Of a stretch of 64,000 nt of DNA, positions 7,569 to 15,460 are shown one piece after another (within the stretch, counting starts at the first letter, position 1; the number at the start of each line of letters is the position of its first letter). The notes under the pieces were generated by a model. It searched no databases, was not told where the DNA came from, and saw only the letters and a program-made list of their open reading frames with translations. Source of the DNA: Hydrogenophaga flava NBRC 102514 (lineage in GTDB: Bacteria; Pseudomonadota; Gammaproteobacteria; Burkholderiales; Burkholderiaceae_C). The stretch spans positions 124,001 to 188,000 of the forward strand of contig NZ_BCTF01000005.1 in assembly GCF_001571145.1 (NCBI RefSeq). The letters run 5' to 3'. The position numbers and the translations under genes are program-made.

Positions 7569-9233
7569 TCAGAAGGTGGTGCGCAGCGACACGGTCAGGT
7601 AGTTCCGGTCTTTCAGCGCCTGCCGGTACACGGCGTTGTTGGCGGCGTCCAGCGTGGGGGCGGCCTTGCCCAGGAAGTGCACGTAGTTGATGGCCAGGTT
7701 CCAGGCCCCGAGGTAGACGGCGTTGAGCCCCAGGCTCAGATCGCCACCGCCGTCCACGCCGAAGCCCGGCCCCACGGCCGAGGACTTGCCCTTGGCGTAG
7801 CCCAGGCCGATCGTGGGCGAGAGGTCCAGGCCCGGCAGCACCTGGCGGTAGCTGGGCGAGAACACCAGGCGCGTGGCCACGGCCGACTTGTCGGCATTGG
7901 GGTTGAGCATCTGCTCGTTGCGCGTGACCTTCAGCCGCGTGTTCCAGGCCACCTCGCCCACGAACGAGGCTTCACGCGACAGGAACGACGGGCCCAGGGA
8001 CGCGATCCACGAGACCTGGGCGTGCGCCGTCTCGCCCACGGCGTAGCCCGGGTTGCTGTTGTTGTTCAGGCCGGTGTTGACGCGGATGGTCGCGAGCGAG
8101 GCCTGGCCCGCGCTGGCCAGCGGCGTGTTCTGACGCACCGAGACCTCGCCCGCCAGCCCCCACTCGCCGACCGACTTGGCGAAGCTGGCGCCGAAGGCGC
8201 GCACGCCCTCGTGGTACATCCAGCGGTAGCTGCTGGGCACCAGCGCGGGCGGCACGCCGTTGAGCACGGTGTTGATGTTGCTGGGCGTGGTGGCGTGGTA
8301 GCGGATGGCGTAGAGGCCGAAGTCGGTGTCGAGCGAGGGCGCACGGAAGCGCAGCTGCACACCGCCCTGCCCGCTGTCCTTGGCGTCCAGGTCGGGCTGG
8401 CGCTCGAAGCTGGCGGTGGGGCCGGCCAGGATGCGCTCGGCGCCGGGGCCCAGGGAATCGCTGCTGGAGAGGTAGGCGCCCGCCGGCATCAGGCGGGTCT
8501 TCTCCCACTCGTAGGCCAGGTAGGCACCCAGCGACACGTCGGGCGTCAGCTGCACCTGGCCGGAGAGCTTGCCGGTGGGCATGGCGACCTCCTTGAAGGT
8601 GGCGTTGGGCACCGACAGCAGCTTGATCAGGTCCAGCGGCGCCTGGCCGCCGGCGATGCCGTTGGCACCGAAGAACAGGCTCTCGCCCCAGAGCAGGGTG
8701 TGGCGGCCCAGGCGGGCCGAGGCGGGGCGGTCACCCAGGTCGAACTTGCCGTAGACGAAAGCGTCAAGCAGCTCGCCCTTGCGGCCCATGAGGTCGCGGG
8801 TCTCGGGGGCGAACGCGGTGCCGGGCCGGTGGTTGGCGGTGAAGCCGGTGTTGTCGGTCTTGCCGTTGTAGACGCTGTCGTACCAGGCCGCGCCGCTGAC
8901 GCGGGCGCCGTAGCCCGGGCCGGCCAGGTCCAGCTCGGTCAGCAGGTCCAGCCGGTTGGAGACCAGGCCCTTCTTGAAGTTGTTGTCGCCGTCGTCCTGG
9001 TTGACGGTCAGCGGCACCTGCGCGGACAGCGTGGGCGAGGCGTCCTTCAGGCGCTGCATCAGGCTGTACTTGACGGTGTTGTCCCAGCGCAGGGTCCAGT
9101 CGGGGTTCCCCGTGTCGATCTCGATCGCCTGGGCCGCGGGGGCGGCCAGCAGGGCGAGCAGCAGGGGCGTGAGGGTGCGGCATCCGTGCGCCCGGCGCGG
9201 GGCGGCGGGCCGGGCATTCGCTCGATTCGGCAT
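7569..9233 (-). CDS. DUF1302 family outer-membrane beta-barrel-like protein
   Basis: This 554-residue protein begins with a basic stretch and a hydrophobic signal segment (LTPLLLALLAAPAAQA). Mature sequence then starts with the usual DUF1302 opening, IEIDTGNPDWTLRWDNTVKYS. The remainder alternates polar and hydrophobic residues, is rich in Gly and aromatic residues, and ends in Phe (LTVSLRTTF), all typical of an outer-membrane barrel. It is the first gene of the operon, with a ribosome site (AGGAGACAAGCC) before the ATG at 9233. By its pairing with DUF1329 and MMPL it may form a channel for the compound degraded by the downstream enzymes or for an exported lipid. The 214-base intergenic region upstream holds an FNR-type box and the divergent LysR gene. 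Confidence 0.9.
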   Translation of the reverse strand: MPNRANARPAAPRRAHGCRTLTPLLLALLAAPAAQAIEIDTGNPDWTLRWDNTVKYSLMQRLKDASPTLSAQVPLTVNQDDGDNNFKKGLVSNRLDLLTELDLAGPGYGARVSGAAWYDSVYNGKTDNTGFTANHRPGTAFAPETRDLMGRKGELLDAFVYGKFDLGDRPASARLGRHTLLWGESLFFGANGIAGGQAPLDLIKLLSVPNATFKEVAMPTGKLSGQVQLTPDVSLGAYLAYEWEKTRLMPAGAYLSSSDSLGPGAERILAGPTASFERQPDLDAKDSGQGGVQLRFRAPSLDTDFGLYAIRYHATTPSNINTVLNGVPPALVPSSYRWMYHEGVRAFGASFAKSVGEWGLAGEVSVRQNTPLASAGQASLATIRVNTGLNNNSNPGYAVGETAHAQVSWIASLGPSFLSREASFVGEVAWNTRLKVTRNEQMLNPNADKSAVATRLVFSPSYRQVLPGLDLSPTIGLGYAKGKSSAVGPGFGVDGGGDLSLGLNAVYLGAWNLAINYVHFLGKAAPTLDAANNAVYRQALKDRNYLTVSLRTTF

Positions 9234-9277
9234 GGCTTGTCTCCTTGTTGTCGTGGGCTGTCGCCGACCTGGACCAC

Positions 9278-9291
9278 TTGATCCAGATCAA
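9278..9291. promoter_or_regulatory. Perfect FNR/Anr-type box TTGAT-N4-ATCAA
   Basis: The sequence TTGATCCAGATCAA is a full match to the FNR/Anr/CRP-superfamily consensus TTGAT-N4-ATCAA. It lies between the divergent DUF1302 and LysR genes, about 51 bases from the DUF1302 start codon (centre to start) and about 160 from the LysR start. A class II activator site at -41.5 would place the DUF1302 transcript start almost on the ribosome site, so repression, action on the LysR promoter, or a chance match all remain possible. Confidence 0.5.
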
Positions 9292-9447
9292 ACGAGCCGC
9301 GACTTTATGGAGCCGGCAATACCCTGTGAAATGGATTGTTCCGATCCTTTCCATCCACTTTTGAAATATCAGGGCAAACCCTTGGAGCCCCTGTTGGGGC
9401 CCACCGGAGCCCCCCTGGCCTGAGGCACACTGCGCCACCGGCCGACC

Positions 9448-10398
9448 ATGCGATTCAAGAAACTCGACCTCAACCTGCTCGTCGCACTCGACGCCCTGCT
9501 GACCGAAAGAAACGTCACACGGGCGGGCGAACGCGTGTTCCTGAGCCAGTCCACGATGAGCAACGCGCTCTCGCGGCTGCGCCAGTATTTCGACGACGAT
9601 CTGCTGGTGCAGGTCGGTGGCCGCATGGAGCTGACGCCGCGCGCCGAACTGCTGCACGAGGCGGTGCGCGACGTGCTGGTGCGCATCGACACCACCGTCG
9701 CGGCGCGGCCCGCCTTCGACCCGACCGAGTCGGAGCGCGAGTTCACGCTGTTCGTGTCCGACTACTCGATGGAGGTGCTGATGCCCGGGATGTTGGCGCT
9801 GGCCCACCAGCGCGGCAGCCGGGTGCGCTTCAACTTCAAGCAGCAGGTGGGCCAGCCCCACCGCAGCCTGGAGCGCGGCGAGGCCGACCTGCTGATCATT
9901 CCGTCGAACTTCTGCTCACCGGACCACCCGCTGGACCCGCTGTTCGACGACCGTTTCGTCTGCGTGGTCTGGCAGGACAGCCCGCTGGCGCAGGAAGAGC
10001 TGACGATGCAGCGCTACCTGCAGGCGCGCCACGTCGCGATGGTCCCGGCCGACGGCGGCCTGCCGGTGTTCGACACCTGGCTGGCAAACGACCACGGCCT
10101 GAGCCGCGAAATCGGCCTCACCACCTACAACTTCAGCGCGATGCTGCACCTCGTGGTCGGCACCGACCTGATCGCCACCTCGCACGCACGGCTGGCGCAG
10201 CTGCTGCAGGGCACGCTGCCCATTGCACTGCGGCCGGTGCCGTTGTCGATGAAGAAGCTGCAGCAGTCCATGCAGTGGCACAAGTACCGCCGCCGCGACC
10301 CGGGTCTGATCTGGCTGCGCGACCTGCTGCGCGAGGCCGCGGCCGGCATGGGGCCCTGCCCTGGCGAGCCGGCCACGCTGCCTACGCCGCCCCGCTAG
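9448..10398 (+). CDS. LysR-family regulator, NodD/NahR-like
   Basis: The 316-residue protein has an N-terminal winged helix-turn-helix (LDLNLLVALDALLTERNVTR, then AGERVFLSQSTMSNALSRLR). The opening RFKKLDLNLL is characteristic of the NodD/NahR/SyrM group of LysR activators, which respond to aromatic or flavonoid ligands. Residues of roughly 90-300 form the periplasmic-binding-like sensor domain. It is divergent from the DUF1302-led degradation operon, the usual position of a LysR protein that controls its neighbour, so it is the probable regulator responding to the pathway substrate or an intermediate. Its 3' end overlaps the convergent thioesterase gene by 17 bases. Confidence 0.9.
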   Translation: MRFKKLDLNLLVALDALLTERNVTRAGERVFLSQSTMSNALSRLRQYFDDDLLVQVGGRMELTPRAELLHEAVRDVLVRIDTTVAARPAFDPTESEREFTLFVSDYSMEVLMPGMLALAHQRGSRVRFNFKQQVGQPHRSLERGEADLLIIPSNFCSPDHPLDPLFDDRFVCVVWQDSPLAQEELTMQRYLQARHVAMVPADGGLPVFDTWLANDHGLSREIGLTTYNFSAMLHLVVGTDLIATSHARLAQLLQGTLPIALRPVPLSMKKLQQSMQWHKYRRRDPGLIWLRDLLREAAAGMGPCPGEPATLPTPPR

Positions 10399-10882
10399 CG
10401 TGTTCCTGCGAGCGGATCGCGGCGAAGCGCTGCTCCATCTCTCGCCGCATCGCCTTGCGCAGCTCCGCCCCTTCGTGTCGGCGGCGCTCGTCGGGTGTGA
10501 AGGGCCGCAGCGGCGGCACGGCCGTGGGCTTGCGGTCCTCGTCCACCGCGACCATGGTGAAGAAACAGCTGTTGACGTGGCGCTTGACCTGGGTGCGGAT
10601 GTCCTCGGCGATCACCTTGATGCCGATCTCCATCGACGAGGTGCCGGTGTGGTTGACCGAGGCCAGGAAGGTCACCAGTTCGCCGACATGGATCGGCTGG
10701 CGGAACATCACCTGGTCGACGCTGAGCGTGACCACATAGGTGGCCGCGTAGCGGCTGGCGCAGGCGTAGGCCACCTGGTCGAGCAGCTTGAGGATGGTGC
10801 CGCCGTGCACGTTGCCGGAGAAGTTGGCGGTGTCGGGCGTCATGAGCACGGTCATGCTCAGCTGGTGGGCGGGGAGTTCCAT
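10382..10882 (-). CDS. Acyl-CoA thioesterase, hotdog fold (YciA/ACOT type)
   Basis: This 166-residue hotdog-fold protein shows the family motif FSGNVHGGTILKLLDQVAY, whose Asn-x-x-Gly-Gly-x3-Lys-x2-Asp pattern marks cytosolic acyl-CoA hydrolases. A second conserved part is VDQVMFRQPIHVGELV. These enzymes hydrolyse acyl-CoA to free acid and CoA and form hexamers. I chose the ATG at 10882 (MELPAHQLSM); an upstream start at 10987 would add about 35 residues without family support and run up to the next gene. The C-terminal basic tail (RRRHEGAELRKAMRREMEQR) is longer than in E. coli YciA. The gene converges on the LysR gene with a 17-base overlap. Physiological substrate unknown. Confidence 0.87.
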   Translation of the reverse strand: MELPAHQLSMTVLMTPDTANFSGNVHGGTILKLLDQVAYACASRYAATYVVTLSVDQVMFRQPIHVGELVTFLASVNHTGTSSMEIGIKVIAEDIRTQVKRHVNSCFFTMVAVDEDRKPTAVPPLRPFTPDERRRHEGAELRKAMRREMEQRFAAIRSQEHASGAA

Positions 10883-10985
10883 GGAAGTCTCTCGGGTGGC
10901 GGTGGCAATGGGGCGAAGCCGTGATCGTGCCAGTTCTGGCTGCCAGTTGGCTGGCAGGTCGACGGGTGTTCGATAGAGTCGCGGC

Positions 10986-11786
10986 ATGAAAACAGTCTAC
11001 GAAGCCGCCAACGCCCTGGAAGCCCACATGCTGGCCGACGTGCTCCGGCAGGAAGGCGTCGCGGCGCAGGTGATGGGGAGCTACCTTCCAGGCGCCATGG
11101 GTGAGCTGCCAGCGGCGGGGCTGGTGCGGCTCGATGTCGATGAGGCGGATTTCGAGCGTGCCCGGGCCGCGATAGAGCGCTGGGAGGCCAACCAGGTGAG
11201 CGATCCGCTGCCGCGGGCGAACGCTGCGGCGACCCGCGCGTCCTGGCGCTGGGGACTCGGCGGCCTGGTGGTGGGTGCCGGTCTCTGCTGGGCCTGGCTG
11301 CATGTGCCGGTCGGCCAGAACGAGTTCGACCACAACCGCGACGGGCGGGTCGACGAGCGCTGGACGTATTCGGCGGCCAACTTCGCGGTGGGCGGTGAGT
11401 TCGACCGCAATTTCGACGGTCGCATGGACCTGGTCTACCGGTACGACGCGCAGGGCGAGCTGACGTCGGCCGAGGGCGACGGCGACTTCGACGGCGTGTT
11501 TGAAACCCTCACCCGTTTCCGGGCCAACCAGGCGCAGACCGAAGAAGTCGACACCGACGGCGACAGCCTGATCGATTCGGTCAGCACCTTTGCCTTTGGT
11601 GTGCTCGCCACCACGCAGTACCTCGAACCGCGCTCGGGCCGCCCCACCCGCATCGACGTCTACCGGCTGGGCCGGCTGGACCATGTCGACCGCGATGCCG
11701 ATCTGGACGGTGTGCTCGACATCCGGGAACACTACAACCCCCTGGGGCAGCTCACCCGCACCGAGCGGCTGGCGCCACCCTCCTGA
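10986..11786 (+). CDS. DUF2007 domain - membrane helix - calcium-binding-like repeat protein
   Basis: The 266-residue protein combines three parts. Residues 1-70 match the DUF2007 putative signal-transducing domain (MKTVYEAANALEAHMLADVLRQ). One membrane helix follows at about 88-106 (WGLGGLVVGAGLCWAWL). The C-terminal part, about 110-266, carries repeated Asp-rich loops resembling EF-hand or dockerin-type calcium sites: DHNRDGRVDE, DRNFDGRMD, DGDFDGVFE, DTDGDSLIDS and DADLDGVLD. The helix would place the repeat domain outside the cytoplasm and DUF2007 inside. This is compatible with an envelope sensor or anchored structural protein, but no function is established. It stands alone, with its start about 100 bases from the divergent thioesterase start. 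Confidence 0.8.
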   Translation: MKTVYEAANALEAHMLADVLRQEGVAAQVMGSYLPGAMGELPAAGLVRLDVDEADFERARAAIERWEANQVSDPLPRANAAATRASWRWGLGGLVVGAGLCWAWLHVPVGQNEFDHNRDGRVDERWTYSAANFAVGGEFDRNFDGRMDLVYRYDAQGELTSAEGDGDFDGVFETLTRFRANQAQTEEVDTDGDSLIDSVSTFAFGVLATTQYLEPRSGRPTRIDVYRLGRLDHVDRDADLDGVLDIREHYNPLGQLTRTERLAPPS

Positions 11787-11805
11787 GGCTGGGTGCGCCG
11801 CTGCC

Positions 11806-12456
11806 TCAGGCGGCCACCAGCCCTTGCCCGAGCATCCACAGCGCGCCGCCGAACAGCACGAACCCCACCGTCCGCCCGGCCAGGACCTGCGCGCGGCCGC
11901 TGCCGCGCAGGACCTCCCGGGCACGGGCCGCACCGAACACCACCGCGCCGTACACCGCCGCCTGCGTGGCCGGGATGATCGTGCCCATGGCCACCGCCTG
12001 CGCCAGCATCGGCCCGTGCTCGGGGCCTGCGAACTGGGGAAAGACCGCCACCATGAACAGGTAGGCCTTGGGGTTGAGCAGACAGGTCAGCAGCCCCTGA
12101 CGGAAGGTGGTCGCGGCCGGGCGCGACCGGTCGGCCTGGACCTCGCCCAGCGCCGACGCGCCGCGCACCAGCGACCAGCCGATCCAGCCCAGGTACAGCG
12201 CGCCGCCCACCAGCATCAACCTGAACAGGGCGGGCACCGCCTGCAGCATCAGGCCCACGCCCAGGGCCGCCATGGCCGTGTGCGCCACCCCGCCCGCGAC
12301 GATCCCCGCCAGCGCAGCCGCGCCGCCACGCCGGCCGTCGACCAGCGTGGAGCCCAGAACGAACGCCATGTCCATGCCCGGCAAGGCGATGATGCCCAGC
12401 ACCAGCACAAAGAACAGCCAGAGGTGCGAGGGATCGGAGAGAAGCAGGGTGTCCAT
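11806..12456 (-). CDS. LysE/RhtB family amino-acid exporter
   Basis: This is a 216-residue hydrophobic protein with about six membrane helices. It has the LysE/RhtB opening, in which a short polar lead is followed by FFVLVLGIIALPGMDMAFVLGSTL. A conserved GGALYLGWIGWSLVRG segment and the LNPKAYLFM motif (RhtB proteins have NPK) confirm the family, which exports amino acids such as homoserine, threonine, lysine or cysteine. The start at 12456 gives MDTLLLSDPS; the longer reading from 12522 adds a Pro/Cys-rich stretch that does not fit. It is divergent from a WYL-domain regulator gene 94 bases away, which may control it. Confidence 0.87.
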   Translation of the reverse strand: MDTLLLSDPSHLWLFFVLVLGIIALPGMDMAFVLGSTLVDGRRGGAAALAGIVAGGVAHTAMAALGVGLMLQAVPALFRLMLVGGALYLGWIGWSLVRGASALGEVQADRSRPAATTFRQGLLTCLLNPKAYLFMVAVFPQFAGPEHGPMLAQAVAMGTIIPATQAAVYGAVVFGAARAREVLRGSGRAQVLAGRTVGFVLFGGALWMLGQGLVAA

Positions 12457-12550
12457 GGAACAGCGTGGTGGTGGTGGATGACAGACGCATGCTGCGCCGC
12501 ATACCATGCCAACTAATGTCATGTTTTAGACCGCACGATCCCTCTCCACC

Positions 12551-13522
12551 ATGCAAGCGAGCCGACTGCTCTCGATCCTGATGCTGCTGCAGTCGCACGG
12601 CCGGCTGACGGCGCCCGCGCTGGCGCGCATGCTGGAGGTGTCGCCCCGCACCATCCTGCGCGACATCGACCAGCTGTCGGCGGCCGGCGTGCCGGTCTGG
12701 GGCGAACCAGGGCGGACCGGCGGTTTCCAGTTGAGCGAAGGCTGGAGCACGAAGCTCACGGGCCTGACCGAGTCCGAGTCCCAGGCCCTGCTGCTGGCGG
12801 GTCTGCCGGCAGCGGCCACCGACCTGGGCCTGGGTCGCGCGGCCGCGTCGGCCCGGCTGAAGATGGTCGCGTCCCTGCCGGCGGAATGGCGGCAGCAGGC
12901 CGACCGCGTGGGCGCGCGGCTGCACATCGATCCGGTGGACTGGTACCGCCGCAGCGAAGCGCCCGAACACCTGCGCACGCTGGCCAACGCGGTGTGGAAC
13001 GCGCAGCGCGTCGCGGTGTGCTACGAAAGCTGGCGCGGCACGGACGAGCGCGAGCTGGAACCGCTGGGCCTGGTGATGAAGGCCGGCACCTGGTACCTGG
13101 CGGCGCGCACCAGCGGACAGGACACGGTCCGCACCTACCGGATCTCGGCGGTGAAGTCCCTGCGCCCGCTGCCCTCCCGGTTCCGGCGTCCGCGCCAATT
13201 CGACCTGGCCGCGTACTGGGAGGCCTCGATCCGGCGCTTCGAGTCCGATCTGCGGCCGCTGCAGGCGGTGGTCAGTGTCTCGCCGCGGGCGCTGGAATGG
13301 CTGCGCAACGAACGCCACCCCTTTGTGCCGGACGCGGCGGCGGGTGCGACGTCACGACCGGACTGGACCACGGTGCAACTGCCCGTCGAATCGCTGGACC
13401 ATGGTGCGCGCCGCCTGCTGTCCTACGGGAGCGAGGTGGAGGTGCTGGCGCCACCGGCCCTGCGGCAGCGGGTGCAGGAGGAACTGGCGGCGGTGCGGGA
13501 GCGCTACGCACACGCCCCGTGA
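12551..13522 (+). CDS. YafY-type HTH-WYL transcriptional regulator
   Basis: The 323-residue protein has an N-terminal DeoR-like winged helix (SHGRLTAPALARMLEVSPRT, then ILRDIDQLSAAGVPVWGE). A WYL domain follows in the middle, where the segment GTWYLAARTSGQDTVRTYRI holds the signature Trp-Tyr-Leu. Then comes a C-terminal WCX-like extension. WYL regulators sense small ligands or nucleic-acid signals and mostly repress adjacent genes. It is divergent from the LysE-type exporter, and the shared 94-base intergenic region would hold both promoters. A second protein of the same general type is encoded at 47902-48594. Confidence 0.88.
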   Translation: MQASRLLSILMLLQSHGRLTAPALARMLEVSPRTILRDIDQLSAAGVPVWGEPGRTGGFQLSEGWSTKLTGLTESESQALLLAGLPAAATDLGLGRAAASARLKMVASLPAEWRQQADRVGARLHIDPVDWYRRSEAPEHLRTLANAVWNAQRVAVCYESWRGTDERELEPLGLVMKAGTWYLAARTSGQDTVRTYRISAVKSLRPLPSRFRRPRQFDLAAYWEASIRRFESDLRPLQAVVSVSPRALEWLRNERHPFVPDAAAGATSRPDWTTVQLPVESLDHGARRLLSYGSEVEVLAPPALRQRVQEELAAVRERYAHAP

Positions 13523-13611
13523 TGGCGGGGATGCGGCCGCCCCTACAGTTTCCGGCTCGCACGCCGATAGCTTGCTTGGGCCATTGCGCCCGGCCACACC
13601 CCCACCCCGCC

Positions 13612-13947
13612 ATGACCACGACCATCGGTTCCTCTGCCTCCGCCATCGGCCTGAGCGGCATGCGCGCCGCGCAGCTGCGGCTGGACGTGGGCGCTCACAA
13701 GATCGCCAACGCGCAGACGCCCGACTTCCTGCGCCAGCAGGTCGTGCAGACGGCCCACCCCGATTCGGGCGGCGTGAGCGCGCGCGTCGAGCGGGAGGAC
13801 CGCGCCGCGGGCGAAGGCGGTGACCTGGGCCACCTGGCCGACGACCTGGTCGGGGGCAAGATGGCGCTCTACAGCTTCGCCGCCAATCTCAAGGTCGTGA
13901 AGACCGAGCAGGAGATGCTCGGCACGCTGTTCGACGAGCGCGCCTGA
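13612..13947 (+). CDS. Orphan flagellar basal-body-rod-like small protein
   Basis: The 111-residue protein resembles both ends of a rod/hook-family flagellar protein without its middle. Residues about 7-40 (SASAIGLSGMRAAQLRLDVG then AHKIANAQTPDFLRQQV) match the N-terminal rod helix with its N-x-x-N-x-x-T-x-x-F-type pattern. The C-terminal part (KMALYSFAANLKVVKTEQEM) matches the FlgC/FlgG C-terminal helix consensus, SxxxFxANxKVIKTxDEM. There are no other flagellar genes in the window. The ATG at 13612 is preferred; a much longer in-frame reading overlaps the WYL gene and is not supported. It is either a divergent orphan rod paralogue or a secreted helical protein that reuses the motif. Confidence 0.7.
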   Translation: MTTTIGSSASAIGLSGMRAAQLRLDVGAHKIANAQTPDFLRQQVVQTAHPDSGGVSARVEREDRAAGEGGDLGHLADDLVGGKMALYSFAANLKVVKTEQEMLGTLFDERA

Positions 13948-13996
13948 CGCGCCCCGGCCTCCAGGCCAGGTGGTCGCGCACGCGGGCCTCCAGCGT

Positions 13997-14042
13997 GACC
14001 GTGGTCCATCCCCGCCACAACCGGCGGGCGGATGTCACGGTC
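13997..14042. repeat. Long GC-rich imperfect inverted repeat (46 bases)
   Basis: GACCGTG at 13997-14003 pairs perfectly with CACGGTC at 14036-14042. Inside, ATCC pairs with GGAT and CCGCC pairs with GGCGG around a loop of ACAACC. It lies in the 187-base gap between the rod-like gene and the YegP-like gene. There is no T-run, so it is not a classical terminator. It could be a stem in the leader of the downstream transcript or a protein-binding palindrome. GGCCTCCAG also occurs twice just upstream, at 13956 and 13985. Confidence 0.5.
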
Positions 14043-14134
14043 GGCCGCCCACCGTCTTCCCAGCGCCGCGTGCCCGGCCTACGATGGGCCCGCTTCGGCA
14101 CATCCCCTTCTCTCTCTCACTTCAAGGAGCTGAC

Positions 14135-14464
14135 ATGGCAGGCTGGTACGAACTCTCTTCGAACGACAAAGGCACGTTCTCCTTCGTCCTGAAGGCCGGC
14201 AACGGCGAGGTGATCCTGCGCAGCGAGCAGTACGACACCCAGGCGTCGGCCGAGAACGGCATCAAGTCCGTCCAGACCAACAGCCCGCAGGAGGCCCGCT
14301 ACGAGCGCAAGGACGCGTCCGACGGCCGCTGCTACTTCAACCTCAAGGCCGGCAACCACCAGGTCATCGGCACCAGCCAGATGTACAAGGACGCCGCGGG
14401 CCGCGACAACGGCATCCAATCGGTCCAGACCAACGGTCCGAGCACGACGGTCAAGAAGGCCTGA
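14135..14464 (+). CDS. YegP family protein (two DUF1508 repeats)
   Basis: The 109-residue protein consists of two copies of the DUF1508 (YegP) unit: residues about 3-50 (GWYELSSNDKGTFSFVLKAG, then GEVILRSEQYDTQASAENGI) and about 53-102 (RYERKDASDGRCYFNLKAGN, then HQVIGTSQMYKDAAGRDNGI). Each ends in xSVQTN. YegP folds as a small alpha-beta domain, and its biochemical role is unknown; tandem units are normal for the family. A strong ribosome site (AAGGAGCTGAC) precedes the ATG. Its end overlaps the convergent DUF3445 gene by 14 bases. Confidence 0.92.
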   Translation: MAGWYELSSNDKGTFSFVLKAGNGEVILRSEQYDTQASAENGIKSVQTNSPQEARYERKDASDGRCYFNLKAGNHQVIGTSQMYKDAAGRDNGIQSVQTNGPSTTVKKA

Positions 14465-15317
14465 GTTCGGCGCAGAGCCGCTCGCGCACCGCGGCCATGC
14501 CGCGGTAGGCCACCACGGCCTCGCTCATCGAGGCCAGCGCCTCGGCCAGTTCGGCCGCCCGCCCGGGCGCCACGGCCAGCACCTCCACCAGCGGCGCGAC
14601 CATCACGCGGATGAAGAACACGCCCCGCTGCAGCGCGGGCAGCGGCAGCGTGGTCTGGCGTTCGACGCGGAAGAACACCTGATCGATCAGGCGGCCTGTG
14701 GCGCCCGGTGCGTCGGCCGCGGCGAGCGCGTCCTCCCAGCGGGCGCGGCGCGTCTCGGGGTGCTGGGCCAGGTCGCCGTTGGGCGTGAGCAGCCAGACGT
14801 GGCGCAGCATCGGCGCCTGGCGAAAGGCCATGTCGACGATGCCGCGCGCGCCCGCCTGCAGCAGCGCGTTGTCGGCCACCGGGGCGTGGATGGCTGTGAA
14901 GTCCAGGCCCAGCTTCTCGGCCGGATTCCAGTTCGAGGGGAAACACACCGAGAGGAAACGCGCCCGGAAGCCGTCGCCCGGCTCGTCGTGCAGGACCACG
15001 AAGTCTTCCTGCAGGTCTTCTGCCAGGGCGCGCGCATCCGCTGCAATGCCGACACCGGTCTGCACAGCGTAGGCCTGGGCGATGGCCTGCAGCACCGCCG
15101 GGTCGGCCTGGCCGATGTGTGACAAGCTGTGTTGGGTCTGCAGCACCGCCCGCTTGTGGGCGGCGTAGACAGACGCCAGCCCGTCCCGCACGAACAGCGG
15201 CGATGGCGGCGCCTCGGTCGCGGGGCTCAGGCGCGCGAGACCCGGCCGCATGCGAAACGGGCTGGCCACGGGCCAGGGCATCCCGGCGGTGGGAGTGGTC
15301 ACTGCGGTGTCGTGCAC
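14451..15317 (-). CDS. Haem-dependent oxidative N-demethylase-like protein (DUF3445)
   Basis: This 288-residue protein matches the DUF3445 / haem-dependent oxidative N-demethylase family. Diagnostic stretches are FLSVCFPSNWNPAEKLGLDF, followed by TAIHAPVADN, and later FRVERQTTLPLP. Characterised members bind haem through a PAS-like fold and oxidise dimethylamine; others are uncharacterised. I propose the GTG start at 15317 because AAAGGAG lies at the right distance before it, whereas an ATG at 15281 lacks a ribosome site and the longer reading from 15422 adds an unrelated lead. No companion reductase or FMN subunit is adjacent. It converges on the YegP gene and is divergent from fccA, with a 143-base gap. 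Confidence 0.75.
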   Translation of the reverse strand: MHDTAVTTPTAGMPWPVASPFRMRPGLARLSPATEAPPSPLFVRDGLASVYAAHKRAVLQTQHSLSHIGQADPAVLQAIAQAYAVQTGVGIAADARALAEDLQEDFVVLHDEPGDGFRARFLSVCFPSNWNPAEKLGLDFTAIHAPVADNALLQAGARGIVDMAFRQAPMLRHVWLLTPNGDLAQHPETRRARWEDALAAADAPGATGRLIDQVFFRVERQTTLPLPALQRGVFFIRVMVAPLVEVLAVAPGRAAELAEALASMSEAVVAYRGMAAVRERLCAELRPS

Positions 15318-15460
15318 AACGGCGCTCCTTTCATCAAGACATGCGGAAATAGGCTTGAAACACCTGTTACTCAAATCCACGTCCTCTATAAGGTTATTTA
15401 AGCGCCCCGGGCCTAGCCTCACCTAGCGCAAGTCGCGCAAGACGAACAACAGGAGAAGCG

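Noticed and set aside
15355-15395. TATAAG as a possible -10 for fccA
   Set aside because: No acceptable -35 at 16-18 bases; the TTGAAA upstream is too far away (about 26 bases), so no promoter is called.
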